This document shows, piece by piece, positions 29,755-36,866 of a stretch of 47,583 nucleotides of DNA. Position 1 is the stretch's first letter. Each line of letters opens with the position of its first letter. Source of the stretch: a virus; the IMG/VR virus record IMGVR_UViG_3300032298_000817, positions 1-47,583 of that record; one strand, 5' to 3'. Made by a program: the position numbers and the translations under genes. The notes beneath the pieces are model-generated. The model saw only the letters and a list, made by a program, of their open reading frames with translations, had not been told where the DNA came from and did not search any database.

Positions 29755-30795
29755 TTAATATTCTACTTCACATGCTTTCTGATAAATTTCCTGAAGGATT
29801 CCTTTGACTATTGTCTTATCAAATGAAACTTCGGAATCTTCAATATAACGATTCAAAATTGAAATAGTATTTTCTTCTTCATCAACTTCAAATTCTTCAT
29901 TTTCGGGAATACTAAAATTTTCTACAATTTTAAGATCCTGAACACCAGATGAATATAATTTATCGACAAATATTTCAAATGATTTTGGTTTAGTTTTTTT
30001 ACGAACAATTAATTTGACAAGTTTATTTTTATATTCTTCAGTATTGAAAGTTTGATATGGTGTATCTTCGTAATAGATGTTATAGAATAATTTATAAGGA
30101 TTGTTAATTGGAGTGTGCTCTAAAGTTTCAGTATCGAAAATATGAAATCCACGAACATCATTCACATCACTCCAGTACATTTCATAAGTATTACCAAGAT
30201 AGAAGATAGATCCATTATCAGAACGAGTGTGGTAATGACCAGAAAATACCTTTTGGAACTTTGAAAAAATATCCGGGTCCAGTCCATGATCCTCCATTAA
30301 TAAATTTTGATTAACACGAAAACCCTGAAGTTCCAAATGACCCATAGCAATCTTTGCTTTGGATTTCTGAATTACCTTCATAGTTTCATCATAATTTTCA
30401 CTACAAATCCAAGGAATAAATGTTATATCAATTCCCCCAACTTGAGTATTTGTTGGTGAACTATAAGTTTTAATATTTGGATAAGTTTTAAGAAGCAAAT
30501 CTGGAGAGTTTACATTGTTAGTATTCTTATAATAACAATCATGATTACCCACAATCATATGAGTTTCATATCCACGAAGAGGTTCAAAAACAACTCTCTT
30601 TGCCCATTCCAGACTTTGATAATCAATTGACTTACGACTATCGAAAGCATCACCCATATGAATCACAGTGGTCACTCCATGCTCCTCTAAGGCGGGGAAA
30701 AAGACATTTGCATAGAAGAGTTCGAAATAATCGTGAAGGTGCTTAGAACCCTTCCTAGCGCCAAAATGGCTGTCCGTAAAAATTCCGATTTTCAT
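29755..30795 (-). CDS. 47: Recombination endonuclease subunit gp47 (SbcD/Mre11-like)
   Basis: Metallophosphoesterase nuclease subunit paired with gp46. The 346-aa protein (T4: 339) shows the phosphoesterase motifs FTDSHFGARKG, HMGDAFDSRK, MIVGNHDCYYK, AMGHLELQG and VFSGHYHTRS in order. The C-terminal capping domain is complete. The start overlaps the stop of the HNH gene (ATGA), an arrangement in which a homing endonuclease has become translationally coupled to a core gene. Confidence 0.96.
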   Translation of the reverse strand: MKIGIFTDSHFGARKGSKHLHDYFELFYANVFFPALEEHGVTTVIHMGDAFDSRKSIDYQSLEWAKRVVFEPLRGYETHMIVGNHDCYYKNTNNVNSPDLLLKTYPNIKTYSSPTNTQVGGIDITFIPWICSENYDETMKVIQKSKAKIAMGHLELQGFRVNQNLLMEDHGLDPDIFSKFQKVFSGHYHTRSDNGSIFYLGNTYEMYWSDVNDVRGFHIFDTETLEHTPINNPYKLFYNIYYEDTPYQTFNTEEYKNKLVKLIVRKKTKPKSFEIFVDKLYSSGVQDLKIVENFSIPENEEFEVDEEENTISILNRYIEDSEVSFDKTIVKGILQEIYQKACEVEY

Positions 30796-31247
30796 AATAA
30801 TTTGTTCCCTTTACGGATGTTTTCAATAGCAGTCAAAATTTGCAAATTATCTGGGTGGTGCTTACCACCTTTTGAGATTGGATGAATGTGATCAACATGA
30901 TGAGCAATTCCAGTTTCTTCCGTGATCCTAGCACATTCTTGGTAGATAAGCAATATGCGTTGATGCTCTTCTAGTGTTAGGATTGGTGCTTCACCAAACT
31001 TCTTTGCCCTATACCTATATGTCTTATTATTAGATTTTTCTTTCGTTCTATAAGGTTTCATCAACTCTTCATTATTCAATTTTTCCAATCCTTTCTTTTT
31101 AAGGCAGGGAGCACAACTGGAAGTGGATACATACTTTTCATAACTACCACAATGTTTGCAAGCAACAGAACCTTCATAAGTTTTCTTACCTTCCTCTATT
31201 GCCTGTAGTCTATTCTGCCTTCCAATGTCGCTATATTGATTGGGCAT
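30792..31247 (-). CDS. HNH homing endonuclease, free-standing, between gp55 and gp47
   Basis: A 151-aa protein with an N-terminal zinc ribbon (C30-x2-C33 and C45-x2-C48), a basic linker (YRTKEKSNNKTYRYRAKKFG) and a C-terminal HNH motif: HHVDHIHPISKGGKHHPDNL (116-135) with Asn143 in IENIRKGNK. Free-standing endonucleases of this type spread by cutting phage relatives that lack them. The ATG at 31245-31247 has GGAG 8 nt upstream, inside the hairpin described at 31248-31291, which also contains a late promoter. Its end overlaps the gp47 start. Confidence 0.88.
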   Translation of the reverse strand: MPNQYSDIGRQNRLQAIEEGKKTYEGSVACKHCGSYEKYVSTSSCAPCLKKKGLEKLNNEELMKPYRTKEKSNNKTYRYRAKKFGEAPILTLEEHQRILLIYQECARITEETGIAHHVDHIHPISKGGKHHPDNLQILTAIENIRKGNKLL

Positions 31248-31291
31248 AATGCTCCGTAATGTTACAATTATTTATAACACTTTGGAGCATT
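31248..31291 (-). promoter_or_regulatory. RBS-sequestering hairpin with embedded late promoter before the HNH gene
   Basis: On the minus strand AATGCTCC (31284-31291) pairs with GGAGCATT (31248-31255). Inside, AGTGTTA pairs with TAACATT, giving an 8-bp plus 7-bp hairpin with a 10-nt loop. The 3' arm contains the Shine-Dalgarno GGAG of the HNH gene. The late motif TATAAATA (31269-31276) lies between the arms, so a late transcript would begin after the 5' arm and leave GGAG free, while read-through from gp55 would mask it. Known precedent: T4 I-TevI. Confidence 0.7.
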
Positions 31292-31293
31292 TT

Positions 31294-31815
31294 TCATCGG
31301 TTATTGTTTCTGTATTGAATGGCATCTTTCATGCTGTTATATTCACTATTGCCCCCAGAAAGCAAGTTGTCATCGATTACCATTACTTCATCAAATCCGG
31401 TTCTTTCGATGATCTTATTTTTAATTTCTAATTGTTTCTTCTCTTTTTGAATCCTTCTCAAAAATGCAAAGTGAATAATCTGAGTAAAATAAGCAAAGGG
31501 ATTTTGTGATCTTTCGGGATTAAAGTTATGAATATACTGAACACAATTTTCAATACCATCAGAAATCATATCATCCCTGAACATATAATTAACAAAGTTT
31601 GGTTTATATGAAAGATGAGTAGCGATCTTTAGAAAACATTCTCCAATATAATTTGGAATTCTGGGTTTACCTTCCCATTGCTGTTTATCTGTGGGATATT
31701 CACCATGTTTCTCATAATACCGATTCTTAGAATTCTTAATTTTCTCGGCATATATGACTAATGCTTCTAAGAACTCCTTATTATTGACATAGTGCTCAGA
31801 CTTTTTTCTTGACAT
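31294..31815 (-). CDS. 55: Late-transcription sigma factor (T4 gp55-like)
   Basis: Directs host RNA polymerase to late promoters (TATAAATA type) with the gp45 clamp. The 173-aa protein (T4: 185) contains the sigma2-like core: RDDMISDGIENCVQYIHNFN, then PERSQNPFAYFTQIIHFAFL and RRIQKEKKQLEIKNKI. It has its own upstream promoter with extended -10 at 31845-31873. The hairpin controlling the HNH gene starts 2 nt after its stop codon. Presence of gp55 agrees with the late motifs found before structural genes. Confidence 0.93.
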   Translation of the reverse strand: MSRKKSEHYVNNKEFLEALVIYAEKIKNSKNRYYEKHGEYPTDKQQWEGKPRIPNYIGECFLKIATHLSYKPNFVNYMFRDDMISDGIENCVQYIHNFNPERSQNPFAYFTQIIHFAFLRRIQKEKKQLEIKNKIIERTGFDEVMVIDDNLLSGGNSEYNSMKDAIQYRNNNR

Positions 31816-31844
31816 AACATTATTTTATTTGATAAGTTAACATT

Positions 31845-31873
31845 ATCATAGCACATATATGATGAATTAGCAA
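31845..31873 (-). promoter_or_regulatory. Promoter of gp55
   Basis: Minus strand TTGCTA (31868-31873), 17-nt spacer, TGC-TATGAT (-10 at 31845-31850). The match is good at the -10 with extension and moderate at the -35. The start site would be about 23 nt before the gp55 ATG. It stands back to back with the plus-strand promoter at 31880-31908. Confidence 0.65.
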
Positions 31874-31879
31874 GGGGGC

Positions 31880-31908
31880 TTGACAAGACCTCAGAATCCT
31901 GTTATAAT
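31880..31908 (+). promoter_or_regulatory. Exact-consensus sigma70 promoter on the plus strand
   Basis: TTGACA (31880-31885), 17-nt spacer, TATAAT (31903-31908). All consensus bases are present with optimal spacing. It points right, into the 3' end of the 31937-32329 gene and on towards uvsW, both on the minus strand, so its product would be antisense RNA. No convincing plus-strand ORF with a ribosome site follows. Confidence 0.7.
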
Positions 31909-31936
31909 ACCTTTGTTAGGTTTGAAGAGAGTAGCT

Positions 31937-32329
31937 TTAGATATCTTTAAGATTATTAAAGGCCTCTTCAAGTCTCTTACGGGCATCCTCTACAGAAGAG
32001 ATGTATCCCATTTCAGTAGTCAGTTCTACTCTACCATTCTCAGTACTTTCATCATTGAGATACTTTCTATAGATATTGATCGTAGTTTTATCAAATATCT
32101 CAGTCATAGTAATAACCTTATCAAATTTAATAATATAAAAGTTATCCTTAGGTATATCCATCCAAGGTTTAATACGAATTAAAGAAGCAGATTTATTGTA
32201 TTCAACCTCCATAATTACAGGATCCTGTAGAACTATAAGAGGATCTCCACCATTCTCATCAACAGATATCAATGAGAATATCTCTTCACCAGATACTAAT
32301 TTTAAACAACAGTAAAACTCTTCATTCAT
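31937..32329 (-). CDS. LSm-like protein after UvsW
   Basis: A 130-aa protein: FYCCLKLVSGEEIFSLISVD, DPLIVLQDPVIMEVEY, FYIIKFDKVITMTEIFDKTT and a terminal helix (INIYRKYLNDES; VEDARKRLEEAFNNLKDI). The strand-GEE-strand opening and the late KVITMTE strand fit an Sm/LSm-like barrel and resemble the proteins at 14456-14710 and 14673-15017. It overlaps the uvsW end by 8 nt. No function is established. The 3' end contains one arm of an 8-bp inverted repeat (TTGAAGAG/CTCTTCAA) completed just after the stop. Confidence 0.7.
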   Translation of the reverse strand: MNEEFYCCLKLVSGEEIFSLISVDENGGDPLIVLQDPVIMEVEYNKSASLIRIKPWMDIPKDNFYIIKFDKVITMTEIFDKTTINIYRKYLNDESTENGRVELTTEMGYISSVEDARKRLEEAFNNLKDI

Positions 32330-33791
32330 TAGTTTTTAAGTTAATATTTACAATATCGTAATTGAAATTTTCTTCATTATAGATCTTGATTCTTTCTACA
32401 AGATGATTCAAGGTATAGTTCTTCTGTGACTTATAACTGATATCGTCTGCAATATCATACAAAGTTGCTTTTACTTTGTTTTCGCCTTTTCTGAGTACTC
32501 TTCCGATAGATTGAAGATTTCTAATTCTCGATTTCGATGGTGACGCAAACACAACATTATGTAAGTTACGAATATTAATACCGGTAGAAAAAGTACCATA
32601 AGATGCCACGATAATTGTGTTGTTTTCCTTTTCAGTTATTTCCCTAACTCTTTCTCTTTCTTCAGTTTCAACACCACCATGAATGAAGAAAACATGTCGA
32701 GTAGATTGAGCACCATTATTTATTGAATCAAATAATGGCAATCCATGAGATTCTACACGACCAAATAGAATTAAAGTGTTTCCCTTAAGATCTAATGCTA
32801 GATTCTTAATTAGAGTATTTCTTTTCTTATGATTGATTATGTATTGAATTTCATCTTCAAAAGTTTCAAATTTATTTGGAGTGTGCTTGAGAAGAAGAAT
32901 TTTAATATCAAGTTTCGCTAGATGACCTTTTTGCATTAATTCATCAGTTTTAATGAGTTTATAAGAAGGTCCAAATAATCCTTCAAGAACCCATTTGTGA
33001 GTTTGAGTTCCATCTAGTGTTCCGGTAAAACCAAAACGATATTTTGCATCACAAAGTTTCGTCATTATAGATATTAATGACTTGGACTTAAATTGGTGTG
33101 CTTCATCTCCTATGACTACATTAAATCTGGAAAAATACTGCTTAGGCAATTTGTAAATACTTTGCCATGTGGTAATAATGACTTGAGAATCTGTTTCTCT
33201 TTCCTTACCAGCATAGATCTTGTGGCAAAATGAACCAACATCCCACCCATAATCTGCAAAATCTTTATACATTTGCTCTACAAGGGAAGTCGTTGGAACA
33301 ACTATCAGAATATTTTGCTCTTGCTCAACGTAATATCTCACAATCGCATATATCATTAATGACTTTCCAGAAGCAGTTGGAGATATCAATAACTTGCGAT
33401 TATGTTTTAAAGCGTCGTATACACCATCAATCTGGTAATCTCTAGGTGTATGGCGGCTAATTGCGGTTACATAATCCTTAACACCTTCACGAGATATCTC
33501 TTCATTTTCCTCGAAAGGTAATCCATAAAATTTATTATCCTGGAACTCATAGGTATATTCATGAGTTTCGCAAAATTTTATAATTTTATCAAGTAATCCT
33601 ACATAAATCTCACCAGTTTGAACATTGAACAAATAAATTCTTCCGTCCCAATACTTATTTCTGTATTGGGGCATGAATTTTGCACCAGGAACATCAAAAG
33701 TAAATTGATCTTTCAGTTCATAGTATATGTATGGATCTGCTTTGATATGTAAATATACTTCATTCTTTTTGGAAATGATCAAGTGTGACAT
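32322..33791 (-). CDS. uvsW: UvsW RNA-DNA/DNA helicase
   Basis: SF2 helicase that unwinds R-loops and branched DNA and shuts off origin-dependent replication late in T4 infection. The 489-aa protein (T4: 587, here a shorter C-terminus) has HTPRDYQIDGV (Q motif), Walker A SPTASGKS, GDEAH, FGFTGTL (motif III), LILFGRVESH, SYGTFSTGINIRNL and QSIGRVLRKGENK (motif VI). ATG 33789-33791 is preceded by AATAAATA at 33812-33819, a possible late promoter, matching the late expression of T4 uvsW. Confidence 0.95.
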   Translation of the reverse strand: MSHLIISKKNEVYLHIKADPYIYYELKDQFTFDVPGAKFMPQYRNKYWDGRIYLFNVQTGEIYVGLLDKIIKFCETHEYTYEFQDNKFYGLPFEENEEISREGVKDYVTAISRHTPRDYQIDGVYDALKHNRKLLISPTASGKSLMIYAIVRYYVEQEQNILIVVPTTSLVEQMYKDFADYGWDVGSFCHKIYAGKERETDSQVIITTWQSIYKLPKQYFSRFNVVIGDEAHQFKSKSLISIMTKLCDAKYRFGFTGTLDGTQTHKWVLEGLFGPSYKLIKTDELMQKGHLAKLDIKILLLKHTPNKFETFEDEIQYIINHKKRNTLIKNLALDLKGNTLILFGRVESHGLPLFDSINNGAQSTRHVFFIHGGVETEERERVREITEKENNTIIVASYGTFSTGINIRNLHNVVFASPSKSRIRNLQSIGRVLRKGENKVKATLYDIADDISYKSQKNYTLNHLVERIKIYNEENFNYDIVNINLKTNE

Positions 33792-33811
33792 GATTTAATC
33801 TAAGTTGTAAG

Positions 33812-33819
33812 TATTTATT
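33812..33819 (-). promoter_or_regulatory. Possible late promoter AATAAATA for uvsW
   Basis: NATAAATA-type motif, 21 nt before the uvsW ATG and just after the T-run of a weak terminator. T4 uvsW is a late gene, which agrees. Confidence 0.55.
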
Positions 33820-33823
33820 TCCA

Positions 33824-33846
33824 TAAAAAAGGAGCAAAAATACTCC
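33824..33846 (-). terminator. Weak intrinsic terminator after uvsY
   Basis: GGAG and CTCC close a short hairpin with an AT-rich loop, followed by six T. The stem has only 4-5 bp, so termination is probably partial. Confidence 0.5.
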
Positions 33847-33852
33847 AGTAAG

Positions 33853-34284
33853 TCAGTTAAATCCTGCTTGAAATTTCATAAATTCAATTGCATTCTTAAT
33901 TTGGTAAGTGCGGTTAGAAATAGTCTTAATGATCTCTTCTAAGAACTTGAGCATGAGATCATAATACTTAATTTTCAGGTCTACTTTAGAGAGTCTCTCA
34001 TCTGCCTCCATATGCCTCTGTATGGCATCTTTCTCTCTCACCTTATAGGGAAATGGTTCCTCAGCATAAACCTCTGCTGGTGCCTTTCCTGTGTAGTAGT
34101 TGTAGCGTTCAAGACGAACTCTGTTGTAGGTGTCTCTTGCCTTTTCTCTGAGAAGAATAATTGTATTATAAAGGTTGTAATATTTGGAATGTAGTTGTGG
34201 AATTTTTAGTGATTCATCATGTAAGTTATCGGGATCTATGACAGAATCTTTCTGCCACATTTCCTGAATTTGATCAAGATTCAT
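33853..34284 (-). CDS. uvsY: UvsY recombination mediator
   Basis: Loads UvsX on SSB-covered single-stranded DNA. The 143-aa protein (T4: 137) matches the UvsY layout: MNLDQIQEMWQKDSVIDPDN, LHSKYYNLYNTI, VRLERYNYYTGKAPAEVY, ERLSKVDLKIKYYDLMLKFL and NRTYQIKNAIEFMKFQAGF. In T4 UvsY the corresponding blocks are YYSGR, KVDTSLQYW and RGFAIKHIQDMRAFEAG. It is coupled to the upstream tail-tube-like gene by ATGA and followed by uvsW. Confidence 0.9.
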   Translation of the reverse strand: MNLDQIQEMWQKDSVIDPDNLHDESLKIPQLHSKYYNLYNTIILLREKARDTYNRVRLERYNYYTGKAPAEVYAEEPFPYKVREKDAIQRHMEADERLSKVDLKIKYYDLMLKFLEEIIKTISNRTYQIKNAIEFMKFQAGFN

Positions 34285-34826
34285 AGGGGATTTCCTTCGG
34301 GATTCAATATGTTATATACAGTATACTTGAAAGTTGCCTCTGCTGTAAAGTAGGTAATATCTGTGACTGTGGCATCAAAATCAATTGATGTAAGTGCAAC
34401 TGGAAATAAGTCCTTAAATTTGACTAGTGCAACATCTCTATAATTGCTATTTAAAATTCGAAGAGTTCCATCACTAAATCCTCTCTTAGGATCTTGTGTT
34501 CCATCATCTGTCATGACTAAAGATTTATATTGCGAAGTAATTTCTGGATAACCCAATCCATACATCCAATTATGAATTGCCATATAGTTTTCCATGTTCT
34601 CATCAACTAGAAATTTTAAAGAAAAATCTCCAAATTCTATTTTGTCCCCAGGAACATCAATATCTTTTAAGTAGTTTGGTTGAATTGCAGTTCCCATTCT
34701 AATATCAGGAATACTTGCAGAATTACAATAAAATGCCGCCTTTGGTTCCTTTGCTAAAGTGAATTTAAATCCTATAGGAGATAAAAAATTTCTGTTTCCA
34801 ATTTGCTTATCAAAAGCTGTTGCCAT
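34281..34826 (-). CDS. Tail-tube-like virion protein (possible tail completion protein)
   Basis: A 181-aa protein: IGFKFTLAKEPKAAFYCNSA, SIPDIRMGTAIQPNYLKDID, VPGDKIEFGDFSLKFLVDEN and AIHNWMYGLGYPE. These blocks are shared by proteins of the tail tube/tube-capping superfamily (gp19, gp48, gp54 folds). In some cyanophage annotations the gene in this place, between gp23 and uvsY, is called gp3 (tail completion), but I cannot confirm that by sequence. A late-like TAAATA element lies about 15-20 nt before ATG 34824-34826. It is coupled to uvsY. Confidence 0.75.
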   Translation of the reverse strand: MATAFDKQIGNRNFLSPIGFKFTLAKEPKAAFYCNSASIPDIRMGTAIQPNYLKDIDVPGDKIEFGDFSLKFLVDENMENYMAIHNWMYGLGYPEITSQYKSLVMTDDGTQDPKRGFSDGTLRILNSNYRDVALVKFKDLFPVALTSIDFDATVTDITYFTAEATFKYTVYNILNPEGNPL

Positions 34827-34851
34827 GGTGTTTTATTTTTATTTAGTGGTT

Positions 34852-35346
34852 TTATAAGTATCTAAACCAAGGTTTTCTATTTGGTCTACTTTTATTTTCA
34901 TCCTTAGAGCAACTTCTTGAAATACTGGATCTTAAAATACCTAATTTTTTAGAAGCTTCTGTTGCGCTTTTATATACAATACCTGTCCTAGTGTCTATTA
35001 CTGGTTTGTTATTTGATATTCTGCTAGATTCTTTTACATGTTCTGGGCATGGTCTACCACTAGTTCCCCCATCCCCACCAAGAGTTGCATTGTATTTGGG
35101 ACTTAATCGATTAATCCAATATATTTCTCTACTTCCCATATCTTTATTTTCACATTCTTCTAAAATTTCCCATTCAAAATTTTCTTTTCCATATTTTTTT
35201 AAAGCATTAGGAAAAGGAACATTACACTTTTTATGTCTAGAATACCAAATATGGGAGTTAATTCTTTTATATAATTTATCATATGAGGTTCTACCAATAT
35301 AAAATTTTCCATTAATTTTATTTGTTGCCTTGTATATAAATGCCAT
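34852..35346 (-). CDS. GIY-YIG homing endonuclease with NUMOD-type C-terminus
   Basis: A 164-aa protein. The N-terminal catalytic domain shows the split motif FIYK...GKFYIGRT (residues 3-20, Arg19), a conserved basic helix (NALKKYGKENFEWEILEE) and the catalytic Glu74 in GSREIYWINRL, ending SPKYNATLGGDGG. The C-terminal part (GRPCPEHVKESSRISNNKPV) is NUMOD3-like, followed by a NUMOD1-like helix-turn-helix (YKSATEASKKLGILRSSISR). All key residues are present, so it may be active. It sits between the gp23 terminator and the tail-tube-like gene. A weak late-like motif (GTAAATAA near 35370) lies upstream. Confidence 0.9.
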   Translation of the reverse strand: MAFIYKATNKINGKFYIGRTSYDKLYKRINSHIWYSRHKKCNVPFPNALKKYGKENFEWEILEECENKDMGSREIYWINRLSPKYNATLGGDGGTSGRPCPEHVKESSRISNNKPVIDTRTGIVYKSATEASKKLGILRSSISRSCSKDENKSRPNRKPWFRYL

Positions 35347-35378
35347 ATATTAAATAGGTATGTATCCTTTATTTACGA

Positions 35379-35404
35379 TAAAAAAGGGGGGATTTCTCCC
35401 CCCG
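35379..35404 (-). terminator. Intrinsic terminator of gp23
   Basis: GGGGGG-AGAAAT-CCCCCC followed by six T on the minus strand, 30 nt after the gp23 stop codon. A very stable stem, as expected behind the most highly expressed gene. Confidence 0.92.
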
Positions 35405-35433
35405 TAAAATTAAATTATAATTATTTAATTTTT

Positions 35434-36810
35434 TTACATCAAGTTGGTTACTTTAACTCTTCTGTAGTAACGGTTAGAGTTTCTGAGTAGACGACCTGCA
35501 CCTACGTCTGTACCTTCAGCAAATGGGTTAGCAACAATACCATATCTGGTCTTGAAGCCGATCTTAGGCTGGAAGGTGTTCTCACCAACGGCACGAACCA
35601 TTTGGAGAGGAACATAAGGGCAATAGAATAGACCAGCATCATAAGGGGAAGAACCCTTATAACCAACAACGTAGTACTGACTTGCAGATACGTTTGCAGA
35701 ATAAGGATCAATATAGACCTTATACTTGCCTTGAAGAACACCAGCGAAGGTGTTACCAGTGTCATCAACGTTAAGGTTAGCGTTAAGAGCAGGGGTGTAA
35801 TCAAGAACACCTGCCATGGTGAGTGCCGAAGCAACGTCAGCCGAGCAGAGGATCATGTTGCCCTTTCCACGACGAGTTCTTTGTGCGATTGCGTTAGCAT
35901 CACGCTCGATTTGGAAAATAAGACCCTTGAACTTCTCAACAGACCAACGACCATTGGAGTCAACGTCTAGGTCAAAAGTACCAGCACTAGCAACGTTTGC
36001 CTGAGCACCTGATTCAGCAACACCATAGATGGTACGAATAACTTCGCGGTTGATTTCAGCAAGAATCTCTGTGGAGAGAAGATTTGCCAATTCCGCTTCA
36101 GCATTCAGACCGTGGATTGCCTTAAGGTCTTGAGCGAGTTCTAGTGAGTACTCAGCTTTCAGAGCACGGGATTTTGCAGTAACGGTGATTTTCTCGATTG
36201 AGAAAGCCATTTCGTTGAACTGATCGGAAGTTCCAAGTGCTTCTGCATCATCGGTACGCATTGCTTGACCTACGTTGTAGGTGGTAGCAGTTTGTCCAGA
36301 TTCTGGGTTAAGAAGACCAGGATTAGTACCTTGTTGTGAAGTAGTACCAAGACCAACTGCACCATTAGTCCAACCAGTGGTGTTATTGAATCCACTATCT
36401 TGACCAGAGAACGCGGAATCTGGTTCGTTGAATAGAGCTTCAGTACCACCTTGAGTCTTATACTTCGAACGCATTGCGAAGATAAGTCCGGTAGGACCGT
36501 TCATTGGTTGAACACCTGCGAGGTCATAAGCGACCAAGTTAGGCATTGCACGTCTGATCAGGGAGATCAGAACAGGGTCGAAACCAGCAACAGGTGAAGA
36601 AGCACTGCCGGAGAAACCTGGATTTGCTGCGGATTGTGTGGTGCTACCCTCGGAAAGGAACTCACGCTCTTCGCGGAGAGTTCTTTCTTGGTTTTCTAGC
36701 AGGACTGCGGTTACCATTCTACGATGTGAATCTCTGATTCCATCTAGTCCCTGATAGTCAAGGATTGGTGCCCACTTTTCCTGCAATTGTTCTGCATTGA
36801 ACATTTGCAT
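35434..36810 (-). CDS. 23: Major capsid protein (T4 gp23-like)
   Basis: Forms the hexameric capsid shell. The 458-aa protein starts MQMFNAEQLQEKWAPILDYQ and carries the T4-like blocks LISLIRRAMPNLVAYDLAGV, QPMNGPTGLIFAMRSKY, KAEYSLELAQDLKAIHGLNA and LLSTEILAEINREVIRTIYG, ending with RYYRRVKVTNLM. FLSE54|G55 fits the gp21 protease site, which would remove a 54-residue N-terminal piece (65 in T4). GAGGT lies 7 nt before the first ATG, so that start is chosen. Promoter sequence upstream is not a perfect late motif (CATAAAATC near 36850). Confidence 0.97.
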   Translation of the reverse strand: MQMFNAEQLQEKWAPILDYQGLDGIRDSHRRMVTAVLLENQERTLREEREFLSEGSTTQSAANPGFSGSASSPVAGFDPVLISLIRRAMPNLVAYDLAGVQPMNGPTGLIFAMRSKYKTQGGTEALFNEPDSAFSGQDSGFNNTTGWTNGAVGLGTTSQQGTNPGLLNPESGQTATTYNVGQAMRTDDAEALGTSDQFNEMAFSIEKITVTAKSRALKAEYSLELAQDLKAIHGLNAEAELANLLSTEILAEINREVIRTIYGVAESGAQANVASAGTFDLDVDSNGRWSVEKFKGLIFQIERDANAIAQRTRRGKGNMILCSADVASALTMAGVLDYTPALNANLNVDDTGNTFAGVLQGKYKVYIDPYSANVSASQYYVVGYKGSSPYDAGLFYCPYVPLQMVRAVGENTFQPKIGFKTRYGIVANPFAEGTDVGAGRLLRNSNRYYRRVKVTNLM

Positions 36811-36866
36811 TTGATTTACCTCTGTTAAAAGTGTTGTTTTGTTAGTTTGATTTTATGATTAAAAGA

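Noticed and set aside
31880-32182. Plus-strand 100-aa frame after the consensus promoter
   Set aside because: Its first codon is a TTG inside the -35 box, upstream of the expected transcript start, no ribosome site follows, and it is antisense to a conserved gene.
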